Part shown: one piece after another, positions 33,141 through 40,892 of the stretch
How positions within the stretch are numbered: the first letter of the stretch is position 1
How the letters are laid out: every line of letters starts with the position of its first letter
Origin: Silvibacterium bohemicum
GTDB lineage: Bacteria; Acidobacteriota; Terriglobia; Terriglobales; Acidobacteriaceae
Direction: 5' to 3'
Length of the DNA stretch: 64,000 nucleotides
Assembly: GCF_001006305.1 (NCBI RefSeq)
Contig: NZ_LBHJ01000012.1
Location: 470,231 to 534,230, forward strand
Program-made: the position numbers and the translations under genes
Notes under the pieces: model-generated
The model's input: only the letters and a program-made list of their open reading frames with translations
What the model was told of the DNA's origin: nothing
The model's database searches: none

Positions 33141-34813
33141 ACCACCCACAGAATCCAGCAATGAAAAGTAAGACGGATTGTCATCCTGTGCAAGTGACGC
33201 GGATCGAAGGATCCGCGTCTTCTTTCCATTCCGCACCTGCGAAAGACCTCGGCAATCGAGGCGCTCTAGCACTGGGCTTTCCCGTACTTCTAATCAGGCG
33301 CCCGCAATTGCAACGAAACCTGTTACGAATTCTGCCGCTGCTCCTGATTGCGATGATCGTGCACCCGCTTCATGCGCACGTCGGCAGTCCCGATGTCTAC
33401 GAGCAGGGCAACGCCGGCCCGTATAAGCTCTTCGTCGTCCTGCGCCCGCCCGCCGTCATTCCCGGCGTTGCCGAAATCGAAGTTCGCTCGCAAACTCCTG
33501 GCGTCGATCGCATCGACATCACGCCCATACCGCTGACTGGCGAAGCGTCGAAGCATCCTCCCGTTGCTGACAGCATGAAGCGGCCGTCGTCTGATCCGCA
33601 ATTCTTCACCGGCCATCTCTGGATCATGGCCACCGGCTCATGGCAGGTGCGCTTTACCGTTTCCGGCAGTCAAGGACCGGGCGTCCTCTCCATTCCTCTG
33701 CCCGCCACTGCCATGATGACGCGGCGTATGCAGCCGGGCATGGGAATCATGCTGGGGCTGCTGGGTGTCCTGCTCGTCGTCGGCCTGGTTGGCATCGTCG
33801 GCGCGGCCTCGCGCGAGGCGCAGCTCGCTCCTGGAACCAATCCGCCGCCGGCCCGCATCCAGCGTTCCTATGTGGTGATGGCGATTACGCTGGTGATTCT
33901 CATCGGCGCTGTCTATTACGGAAACAAATGGTGGGGAGCCGAGGCCGCAAATTACTCCAACTACATCTATAAGCCTTTGCGAATGGATGCCTCACTGCAG
34001 GCGGGCAACGTCCTCGATCTCAAGCTCACCGATCCCGGCTGGCTCAAGCAGCGTAAGCTTGATGACTTCATCCCTGACCACGATCACCTCATGCATCTCT
34101 ACCTGATTCGCTGGCCGGGTATGGGTGTGGTCTTCCATCTTCATCCTGACCAGGTTGGGACGGGGGACTTCCGTCTCACTCTGCCCACTGTTCCCGCCGG
34201 CGATTACCATCTCTATGCTGACGTGGTGCATGCGACAGGCTTCCCCGAAACGCTGGTTTCATCCATCAAGCTGCCTTACGTCGCGGGCCGTTCTCTGCAA
34301 GGGGACGACGCCGAAGGCACAGCAGGACCGCTCAAGTGGAATGGCGATGGAACACAGACCAGCAACAGTTACAAATTGCCGGACGGCTATACCATGGTCT
34401 GGAAGAAGCCTGCGAATCTGACCGCCAAAACTCCCGAGGAGTTCAGCTTCACGCTGCTCGATGCCAAGGGGCAACCGGCGCAGGACATGGCTCTCTACAT
34501 GGGCATGACGGGCCACGCCGCCTTCGTGAAGACAGACGGCAGCGTCTTCGCGCATATTCATCCAGCTGGAAGCGCCGCCATGTCTGCCATGATGATGGCG
34601 CAGTCGCAGAACCAGGCCGAAGCCTCGGCTTCACAAGCTCCCGCTATGAGCATGTCCAGTATGCCGGGCATGAATATGTCGCAGCCATCGTTGCCGAACG
34701 TCGTCAGCTTTCCCTATGGCTTTCCGACCGCTGGGAGCTATCGCATTTTTATCCAGATGAAGCACGGAGAAACCGTCGAAACCGGAACATTCGACGCCGA
34801 TGTTTCAAATTAG
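33137..34813 (+). CDS. Membrane-anchored protein with His/Met-rich periplasmic domains (metal-handling candidate)
   Basis: 558 aa if it starts at the overlapping ATG 33137. Residues 1-57 are encoded by repeat-like DNA including a perfect palindrome (33196-33219); a TTG at 33308 would start directly at a signal peptide (LLRILPLLLIAMIVHPLHA) and is an alternative. Then come a beta-sandwich (AHVGSPDVYEQGNAGPYKLFVVLRPP), two membrane segments (about 205-230 and 255-272), a domain with HDHLMHLYLIR, FHLHPDQ and YHLYADVVH, and a C-terminal domain with YMGMTGHAAF, FAHIHPAG and a Met-rich run (MSMSSMPGMNMS). The last parts resemble domains found in copper-resistance proteins; metal binding is inferred. 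Confidence 0.75.
   Translation: MNHPQNPAMKSKTDCHPVQVTRIEGSASSFHSAPAKDLGNRGALALGFPVLLIRRPQLQRNLLRILPLLLIAMIVHPLHAHVGSPDVYEQGNAGPYKLFVVLRPPAVIPGVAEIEVRSQTPGVDRIDITPIPLTGEASKHPPVADSMKRPSSDPQFFTGHLWIMATGSWQVRFTVSGSQGPGVLSIPLPATAMMTRRMQPGMGIMLGLLGVLLVVGLVGIVGAASREAQLAPGTNPPPARIQRSYVVMAITLVILIGAVYYGNKWWGAEAANYSNYIYKPLRMDASLQAGNVLDLKLTDPGWLKQRKLDDFIPDHDHLMHLYLIRWPGMGVVFHLHPDQVGTGDFRLTLPTVPAGDYHLYADVVHATGFPETLVSSIKLPYVAGRSLQGDDAEGTAGPLKWNGDGTQTSNSYKLPDGYTMVWKKPANLTAKTPEEFSFTLLDAKGQPAQDMALYMGMTGHAAFVKTDGSVFAHIHPAGSAAMSAMMMAQSQNQAEASASQAPAMSMSSMPGMNMSQPSLPNVVSFPYGFPTAGSYRIFIQMKHGETVETGTFDADVSN
33196..33219. repeat. Perfect palindromic hairpin inside the putative N-terminus
   Basis: GACGCGGATC-GAAG-GATCCGCGTC (33196-33219), preceded by TTGTCATCCTGTGCAAG. 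The TGTCATCCTG...GAAGGATC layout looks like a dispersed intergenic repeat and not protein-coding DNA, which questions the 33137 start of the overlapping gene. Confidence 0.6.
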
Positions 34814-34852
34814 CGGCCGCAGCAGTTACAAATAGATCGAAAAATAATCCTT

Positions 34853-34883
34853 CGGCGAAGCGGCTAGAAAAGCTGCTTCGCCG
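34853..34883. terminator. Bidirectional hairpin between convergent genes
   Basis: CGGCGAAGCGGCT (34853-34865), loop AGAAA, AGCTGCTTCGCCG (34871-34883), 13 pairs with one G-U. It is flanked by T/A-rich sequence and lies between the metal-handling candidate and the lipid kinase gene. Confidence 0.7.
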
Positions 34884-34944
34884 ATTGGCTTTTAATTAGC
34901 CGTTTCATCGCAATCGAGAAGGAAGTGGCAGGAACAACTGCAGC

Positions 34945-35901
34945 TTAGGCTTCTGCCGAATTTGGCCAGAGCAGGCGAAGCTGCCGCTGCGCAATCGAAA
35001 TCGTCGCCCGTTTCATGCCGATCACCTCGCCGTCCGCTTCAATGAGCAACGGCGACTGATACGAATAGTCGGGGATGGGATTACACGTGAGCATGCTCAC
35101 ATCTTCATACTGCGGATAGGGAAGCTGCGAGCTTCCGCTGCTCTTTCGCGTGATCAGTGCGTGAAAGCTGGCATGGGCTAGCCCCAGTCGCGTCGTCTCC
35201 GGGATGCTCGCCACCCGCAGCACGGGTTTACGCATCTCGCCTCCCGGCCGCCAGCGATTGATCTCTCCCACGCGCACCGCAATCACTTCGCTCGCCCGGC
35301 ACTTGCGCACGCTGCCGTCGGCCAGCGTCATCTGCAGATCGAACGGCTCTACGGGGTGCTGAAAGAGGAGGCGTATCCCGCCCGCGTAATAAGCGGCTCG
35401 TCCTCCCACGCGTTTTCCGCTGCCCGTGGGCGCGAGGTTCATCAGCGCGGCATGCACTCCCATTCCCGCCGCAATCACGAAATACCAATTCCGGTCTTTC
35501 GTGTGCCCTGCGGTCTTGCAGGTGATCTTGCCCAGGGGAATCGGCACCGCCGGAGCATTCATCTGCGCGCGCATGGCCTCAATTGGGTTCAGAGGCAAGC
35601 GAAGATTCTGGGCGAGAACGTTGCCGGTGCCGAAAGGGATCACGCCCAGCGCGGTCGACGAGCCGGCCACTCCCTGAATCACCTGGAAGATGGTTCCATC
35701 GCCGCCGCAGACAAAGATGGTGTCGAAGCCGTTGGTGACCGCCTCCTGCGCCTGCTCGCCGGCCGAGTGCGCCGAGAGTGTGTCCTGCAATTCGACGGTG
35801 CAGCCCGTCTCACGCAACATGCCGGCGACGCGATCAACAGCAGCGCGCCGGTTGCGGCGTTCCATCAGCAGCGGATTGAGAAAGAAAAGAACACGGCGCA
35901 T
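34945..35901 (-). CDS. Diacylglycerol/sphingosine kinase-family lipid kinase
   Basis: 318 aa from the second ATG (35901); the first (35907) adds MY only. The ATP site VCGGDGTIFQVIQGV and GVIPFGTGNVLAQNLRLP are the DAGK catalytic-domain signatures (GGDGT and PxGTxNxxA). The C-terminal lobe ends IEADGEVIGMKRATISIAQRQLRLLWP, as in YegS/DgkB-like proteins. Such enzymes phosphorylate diacylglycerol or related lipids at the inner membrane, recycling phospholipid head-group turnover products. It converges on the metal-handling pair and is followed upstream by the nitroreductase gene on the same strand, about 160 bases away. Confidence 0.88.
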   Translation of the reverse strand: MRRVLFFLNPLLMERRNRRAAVDRVAGMLRETGCTVELQDTLSAHSAGEQAQEAVTNGFDTIFVCGGDGTIFQVIQGVAGSSTALGVIPFGTGNVLAQNLRLPLNPIEAMRAQMNAPAVPIPLGKITCKTAGHTKDRNWYFVIAAGMGVHAALMNLAPTGSGKRVGGRAAYYAGGIRLLFQHPVEPFDLQMTLADGSVRKCRASEVIAVRVGEINRWRPGGEMRKPVLRVASIPETTRLGLAHASFHALITRKSSGSSQLPYPQYEDVSMLTCNPIPDYSYQSPLLIEADGEVIGMKRATISIAQRQLRLLWPNSAEA

Positions 35902-35995
35902 GTACAAACTTCAAGATTAAGCGTCTCTGCAACAGGCGCCCGTTAAATTAATAATGAGAAGTCTTACGGAGAATCCGCAGAGTGAACAGAAGAGA

Positions 35996-36024
35996 ATCCC
36001 ACGTCCCGCGGTAGGACGTGGGAT
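35996..36024 (-). terminator. Hairpin after the nitroreductase gene
   Basis: ATCCCACGTCC (35996-36006) pairs with GGACGTGGGAT (36014-36024), perfect 11 bp, 41 bases beyond the nitroreductase stop on the minus strand. Confidence 0.65.
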
Positions 36025-36064
36025 AAACAAAGGCGCGGAGTGATTGCGCCTGGGCGGCCGGACG

Positions 36065-36682
36065 TTAGAACTTCAACGGCTTTTCCCACTCGCTGAATAC
36101 AATCTCGCTCAGCGGCTTGCGCTCACGTGGCGCGAGCTCCATCTGCTTCACCTGCTCAGGCAGAGTGTCGGGATCGCCGAGATAGCCCAGCGCAGTCACC
36201 GAACCGATTTCGAAATCCTCAGGAATGTTGAAGGACTTGCGTACCTTGTCCAGATCGAACCCGCCCATGGAGTGGGTGTGGAAACCCAGCGCCGTTGCCT
36301 GCAGTGCGAGGTAAGCTGTCGCTGCGCCTGTGTCGTGCAGTTGATAGTGATTCGGCGAGCCATTCGCAGTGAAGGTCTTCTTGCCCACGGAAAGAATCAG
36401 CACCGGCGCGGTCTTCGCCCAGCTCTGGTTGAACTCGATCAGGCTCTCGAGGATCTTCTTGTAGGTCTCATCGCCGCGGTGTCCTACCAGGAAGCGCCAA
36501 GGCTGCTCGTTATAAGAAGAGGCCGCCCAGCGCGCCGCCTCGAAAGCCTCTTTCAGACTCTCCGGCGTTACTACCTGGTCTGAATACGCGCGCGGGCTCC
36601 AGCGCTTCAAAATGTCCTCGATTACGCCCGGGATGGCCGGCGCGTGCTTCAACTTTTCGAACGCTTCTTTGTTCTGCGACAA
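36065..36682 (-). CDS. Nitroreductase-family FMN oxidoreductase
   Basis: 205 aa from TTG 36682, which follows GAGGAGC by six bases. An ATG at 36913 is in frame, but the extra 77 residues look non-coding and exceed the family length. RWSPRAYSDQVVTPESLKEAFEAARWAASSYNEQPWRFLVG is the FMN-binding nitroreductase start (RxSxRxF/Y ... SxxNxQPWRF), and the C-terminal GYLGDP...ERKPLSEIV matches the family. These enzymes use NAD(P)H to reduce nitro compounds, quinones or flavins. It seems a single-gene unit; the physiological substrate is unknown. Confidence 0.87.
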   Translation of the reverse strand: MSQNKEAFEKLKHAPAIPGVIEDILKRWSPRAYSDQVVTPESLKEAFEAARWAASSYNEQPWRFLVGHRGDETYKKILESLIEFNQSWAKTAPVLILSVGKKTFTANGSPNHYQLHDTGAATAYLALQATALGFHTHSMGGFDLDKVRKSFNIPEDFEIGSVTALGYLGDPDTLPEQVKQMELAPRERKPLSEIVFSEWEKPLKF

Positions 36683-37052
36683 GAGATTGCTCCTCGGGAA
36701 GTCTCCCTGGTAGGTATTGGATTCAGCATCGTTTGGAACGAATCGGAGAAAAGCAACAAATGTCGGAAAATTTAACGGCGTAAATTTTGATGGCATACCG
36801 GAGCTGGTCGCGTTCTCCACACCTTCCACAAGCCTCCACGGAGAATGCACAGTTTCTGCGCCTTGCCCTGCCTGGGGCGACGGCGTAGCCTCCTCAAAGT
36901 GGTTGAAATTCATCTCTGCTTAACTTCCTTTTCGACTCTGGCCATCTCCGGAAATTTATGTGGGCTCTTATCCGCTACGGACGGGCATCTCCGGACTTCT
37001 CCACAGCTGATTGCAGGGAATTGAGGCATATTGTTTCATTTCCGCATCTAAC
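36683..37052. other. Intergenic region nitroreductase / nrdJ
   Basis: About 370 bases between divergent genes. An ATG-started extension of the nitroreductase frame covers its first 230 bases but looks non-coding. Near its right end are the NrdR boxes and nrdJ promoter listed separately. I looked for a cobalamin riboswitch (B12 box) here and in the 210-base nrdJ leader and did not see one. Confidence 0.5.
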
Positions 37053-37104
37053 ACACTAGATGTAGTGGTTCGAGCTTGACATGCACTATTAACAGAGGTA
37101 CTTT
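37053..37104 (+). promoter_or_regulatory. nrdJ promoter with tandem NrdR boxes
   Basis: -35 TTGACA (37076-37081), 17-base spacer, -10 TACTTT (37099-37104). ACACTAGATGTAGTGG (37053-37068) fits the NrdR box pattern ACACwAwATnTAGTGT. A weaker second box, GCACTATTAACAGAGG (37083-37098, 10 of 16 identical to the first), begins 30 bases later, fills the -35/-10 spacer and gives the usual three-turn spacing of paired NrdR boxes. NrdR, an ATP/dATP-sensing repressor, should therefore control this ribonucleotide reductase. The nrdR gene is not in the window. Confidence 0.75.
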
Positions 37105-37315
37105 GCCAACTGCGGCCCTTATATTTTCCGCAGGGTTCCGGAATAAAAGACCGTGACTTCCGCCCCCGAACGACTCAGGGTATGAGCGGCCGGCAGATTC
37201 CGAGACTTCTGTTGTACCTTCCCGCTCCGCGTCGTTTCGTCGCTGAAAGCACTGCGCCCGCGCAGAGGCGGGGTAATCCAATTTGAACCTCCCCCTTTAG
37301 GAAGGAGCACCACCC

Positions 37316-40300
37316 ATGGCCGAGGCCACAAAAAAATCCGTCATTACTGCCTCCTCGAATGCTGCCAGCACGAATGGCCATACCTCTTCCGTCTCCAGCG
37401 CTCAGCCGCGCGACGAAAAGCCGGCGTTGCGCCCCGCTCTTCAGTTCGATCGATTTTTCTCGAAGTCCAATGTCTCGCCTTATGACGAAGTCCAGTGGGA
37501 GCGCCGGACGGCGTCGATCACGGATGCATCCGGCAAGTCCATCTTCGAGCAGAAGGATGTCGAAGTTCCCGTCGACTGGTCCATGACCGCGACCAACATC
37601 GTAGCCAGCAAATATCTCCACGGCCTGATGAATACGCCCGAGCGTGAGTCCGGTGTCCGCGCCCTTATTGGCCGGGTCGCCGAGACCATCCGCGACTGGG
37701 GCCTTACCGGTGGATATTTCTCGACTGCCGAAGATGCAGCCGTCTTTCATGACGAGCTGGTGCACCTGCTCGTGACCCAGAAGGTCGCCTTCAACTCGCC
37801 TGTCTGGTTCAATGTGGGCTGCGACCGCCTGGAGCCCAATTCCGATGCGCAGAACTGGCACTGGAACCCGCACACCTGCGCCGTCGAGTTCTCCGTCACC
37901 GGCTACCGCACGCCGCAGTGCTCGGCCTGCTTCATCAACGCCGTCGACGACTCGCTGGACTCCATCCTGACCCTGGCCAAGACCGAGGGCATGCTCTTCA
38001 AGTGGGGATCTGGGACCGGAACGAACTTGTCTTCTATCCGCGGATCGATGGAATTGCTCTCCGGCGGCGGAACTGCCTCCGGCCCGCTCAGCTTCATGCG
38101 AGGCTTCGATGCCTTCGCCGGCGTCATCAAGTCCGGTGGCAAGACCCGCCGCGCTGCGAAGATGGTCATCCTCAACGTCGACCATCCCGACATTCTCGAC
38201 TTCGTCGAGTGCAAGATGAAGGAAGAGGCCAAGGCCTGGGCGCTGATGCGCGAGGGCTACGACGGCTCCTCGGGGCCGGACAGCGAAGCGTATAGCAGCA
38301 TCTTCTTCCAGAACGCCAACAACTCCGTCCGCGTGACCGACGAGTTCATGTCCGCAGTTGAAAAGGACGGTGAGTTCGCGACATACACAGTCAAAGATCA
38401 CACATTAGTGAAGAAGCACCGCGCGCGCGACATCATGTACAAGATCGCCGAAGCCACCTGGCAGTGCGGCGACCCGGGCATGCAGTACGACACCACCATC
38501 AACCGGTGGCATACGTCGAAGAACACTGCGCGCATCAACGCGTCGAATCCCTGCTCGGAGTACATGTTCCTCGATAACTCCGCCTGCAACCTGGCCAGCT
38601 TCAATCTGCTCAAGTTCGTAACTGCCGCCGGCACATTTAATATCGAGGCCTACCGCGCCGCGATCGACATCATGATTACGGCTATGGATATCCTCATCGA
38701 TAACTCCGGATATCCGACGGAATCCATCGCCAGGAATTCGCATGACTATCGCCCGCTCGGCCTTGGCTATGCCAACCTCGGTGCACTGCTGATGGCGTTC
38801 GGTCTGCCTTATGACAGTGATGCCGGCCGCGACTTCGCAGCGACGCTCACTGCCATCATGTGCGGCGAAGCCTATCTGCAATCGGCGCGCATCTCCGAGA
38901 AAGCTCCTGCACTCGCTGCGGCGACGACGCTTGCTGCATCTGCACACCACGATGGCGGAGCCTGCCCCGGCTTCTATGTGAACCGCGAGCCTTTCCTTGA
39001 CGTCATTCGCATGCACCGCGCCGAGGTCAACAACATCGGTAAGTCGAAAACCGCCGACGATAAGACCTTTGCCGTTCCGCAGCTCGAAGCTCTCATCGCG
39101 GCCAGCAAAGACTGCTGGGACAAGGCCCTCGCGCATGGCGAGAAGTATGGCTATCGCAACTCGCAGGTAACGGTGCTTGCGCCGACCGGCACCATCGGCT
39201 TCATGATGGATTGCGACACCACCGGTATCGAGCCCGATCTCGCACTTGTGAAGTACAAGAAGCTGGTCGGCGGCGGCATGATCAAGATCGTCAACAATAC
39301 CGTGCCGGCCGCGCTCTTCAAGCTCGGCTACAACAACGACGAGGTCGATGCCATCGTCAGCTTCATCGATGCGACTGGCACCATCGAAGGCGCGCCCGGC
39401 ATTAAGCCCGAGCACCTCGCTGTCTTCGATTGCTCCTTCAAGCCGTCGAAGGGCACCCGCTCGATCCATTACATGGGGCACGTCAAGATGATGGCTGCCA
39501 CGCAGCCGTTCCTCTCTGGAGCCATCTCCAAGACGGTGAACCTGCCTCACGACTGCTCCATCGATGATGTTGCCGATGCTTACATGGAGTCCTGGCGCCT
39601 CGGCCTCAAGGCTGTGGCAGTCTATCGCGATGGCAGCAAGGGAGCGCAGCCGCTTAACGTCTCCGACGGCAAGGGAGCGAAGGCCATCAAGGGCGCGTCG
39701 TCAGATGAAACCGTAACCGCAGCGGCCGACCGCGTTCTGGCCGCGCTCTCCACCGGCAAAGCGGCCGCGGAGTCCGACGTGAAGACGCTCGAGGCCAAGA
39801 TCTCTGACAAGATCGAGGTCACCGCGAAGTCTATCGTCGATGCCACTACTGCTTTCACGACTAGTGTGAAGTCAATCGCAGCGCTCAGTGCGGCCACGCG
39901 AAGCGATTCGCCATCCGCGAAGGACCAGGATCAGACCGCGCCGCCACGCGCGGTTCGTCACCGCTTGCCCGAAGAACGCGCCTCGCTCACTCACAAATTC
40001 GGCCTCGCTGGACATGAGGGCTACATTACAGTAGGCCTCTATCCGAACGGACAGCCTGGCGAAATTTTCATCAAGATGGCCAAGGAGGGTTCGACCGTCT
40101 CCGGCTTGATGGACAGCTTCGCAACCGCCATCTCACTCGCGCTGCAACACGGCGTGCCGCTCAAGGTCCTGTGCGAGAAGTTTGCGCACAGCCGCTTCGA
40201 GCCTTCAGGATGGACCGGAAACGAACAGATCGGCTACGCCAAGTCGATCATGGATTACATCTTCCGCTGGCTCCAGCTGCGCTTCCTCTCCGGCCAGCAG

Positions 40301-40684
40301 CTAAGCCTCTTCGCGGGCCTCGCGCCAGCGACTGCGGCTTCTACTCAGGCGGTCGTTCTGAGCGACCCCGCAGACGAAGGGAAGAATCCCTACGCGGCGC
40401 CGGGCGCTTACACTCCCGAACAGCACAGCTCAACCCGAGGCATGGGAGCGACGTCAGCGCCGCAAGGCGGAATCCTGCCGGAGATCGCCGCATCGAGCAG
40501 CGCCTCCGAAACCTCGAATGCAGGATCCATCGAAGACCGCGGCCTCTACCACGCTGCCGACGCCATGCGCAGCATGTACGACATGGGAGACGCACCCAGC
40601 TGCCACACCTGCGGGGCCATCATGGTTCGTAACGGTAGCTGTTACAGATGCATGAGCTGCGGCTCAACCAGTGGATGCAGCTGA
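37316..40684 (+). CDS. nrdJ: Adenosylcobalamin-dependent (class II) ribonucleoside-diphosphate reductase
   Basis: 1122 aa. After a Ser/Ala-rich N-terminus (1-40), the catalytic barrel includes FNVGCDRLEPN, the first redox Cys in TPQCSACFINAVDD, SGTGTNLSSIRGS, the NPCSEYMFLDNSACNLASFN active-site segment (catalytic Cys and Glu) and APTGTIGFMMDCDTTGIEP. The C-terminal region contains an Ala-rich linker (about 790-880), a conserved HKFGLAGHEGYITVGLYPNGQPGEIFIKMAKEGSTVSGLMDSFA domain, and a terminal zinc-ribbon-like tail CHTCGAIMVRNGSCYRCMSCGSTSGCS whose cysteines may reduce the active site. It makes deoxyribonucleotides with B12. GGAAGGAG precedes the ATG. It appears monocistronic. Confidence 0.95.
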   Translation: MAEATKKSVITASSNAASTNGHTSSVSSAQPRDEKPALRPALQFDRFFSKSNVSPYDEVQWERRTASITDASGKSIFEQKDVEVPVDWSMTATNIVASKYLHGLMNTPERESGVRALIGRVAETIRDWGLTGGYFSTAEDAAVFHDELVHLLVTQKVAFNSPVWFNVGCDRLEPNSDAQNWHWNPHTCAVEFSVTGYRTPQCSACFINAVDDSLDSILTLAKTEGMLFKWGSGTGTNLSSIRGSMELLSGGGTASGPLSFMRGFDAFAGVIKSGGKTRRAAKMVILNVDHPDILDFVECKMKEEAKAWALMREGYDGSSGPDSEAYSSIFFQNANNSVRVTDEFMSAVEKDGEFATYTVKDHTLVKKHRARDIMYKIAEATWQCGDPGMQYDTTINRWHTSKNTARINASNPCSEYMFLDNSACNLASFNLLKFVTAAGTFNIEAYRAAIDIMITAMDILIDNSGYPTESIARNSHDYRPLGLGYANLGALLMAFGLPYDSDAGRDFAATLTAIMCGEAYLQSARISEKAPALAAATTLAASAHHDGGACPGFYVNREPFLDVIRMHRAEVNNIGKSKTADDKTFAVPQLEALIAASKDCWDKALAHGEKYGYRNSQVTVLAPTGTIGFMMDCDTTGIEPDLALVKYKKLVGGGMIKIVNNTVPAALFKLGYNNDEVDAIVSFIDATGTIEGAPGIKPEHLAVFDCSFKPSKGTRSIHYMGHVKMMAATQPFLSGAISKTVNLPHDCSIDDVADAYMESWRLGLKAVAVYRDGSKGAQPLNVSDGKGAKAIKGASSDETVTAAADRVLAALSTGKAAAESDVKTLEAKISDKIEVTAKSIVDATTAFTTSVKSIAALSAATRSDSPSAKDQDQTAPPRAVRHRLPEERASLTHKFGLAGHEGYITVGLYPNGQPGEIFIKMAKEGSTVSGLMDSFATAISLALQHGVPLKVLCEKFAHSRFEPSGWTGNEQIGYAKSIMDYIFRWLQLRFLSGQQLSLFAGLAPATAASTQAVVLSDPADEGKNPYAAPGAYTPEQHSSTRGMGATSAPQGGILPEIAASSSASETSNAGSIEDRGLYHAADAMRSMYDMGDAPSCHTCGAIMVRNGSCYRCMSCGSTSGCS

Positions 40685-40752
40685 TAGCTTTTACTTACTC
40701 ATTCAAGGGTGTGTGTGCGTTACCGCTCAAAATGAAAGTTGGGGTCACTTTG

Positions 40753-40785
40753 TTGCAAGTTTTGAACGGCAAATTGCAAGTTTTG
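40753..40785. repeat. Direct repeat TTGCAAGTTTTG x2
   Basis: Exact 12-base copies at 40753-40764 and 40774-40785, 21 bases apart (two helical turns), between the nrdJ stop and its terminator. The function is unknown; it could bind a protein or simply be a local duplication. Confidence 0.6.
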
Positions 40786-40811
40786 TAACCTTCTCACTCT
40801 AGGTGGTTTAG

Positions 40812-40844
40812 GAGCCGCAATTTTTTAGATTGCGGCTCTTTTTT
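40812..40844 (+). terminator. Intrinsic terminator of nrdJ
   Basis: GAGCCGCAAT (40812-40821), loop TTTTTAG, ATTGCGGCTC (40829-40838), then six T. The converging receptor gene ends at 40893. Confidence 0.9.
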
Positions 40845-40892
40845 CTGCGAAACCAATCAAAACAGCTCGCGCTTTAACATGGTGTCAATCAT

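Noticed and set aside
37105-37315. Cobalamin riboswitch before nrdJ
   Set aside because: No B12 box or multi-stem layout recognisable by eye; only NrdR boxes were found.
38405-39550. A 381-codon open frame antisense to nrdJ
   Set aside because: Shadow frame of a well-supported gene.
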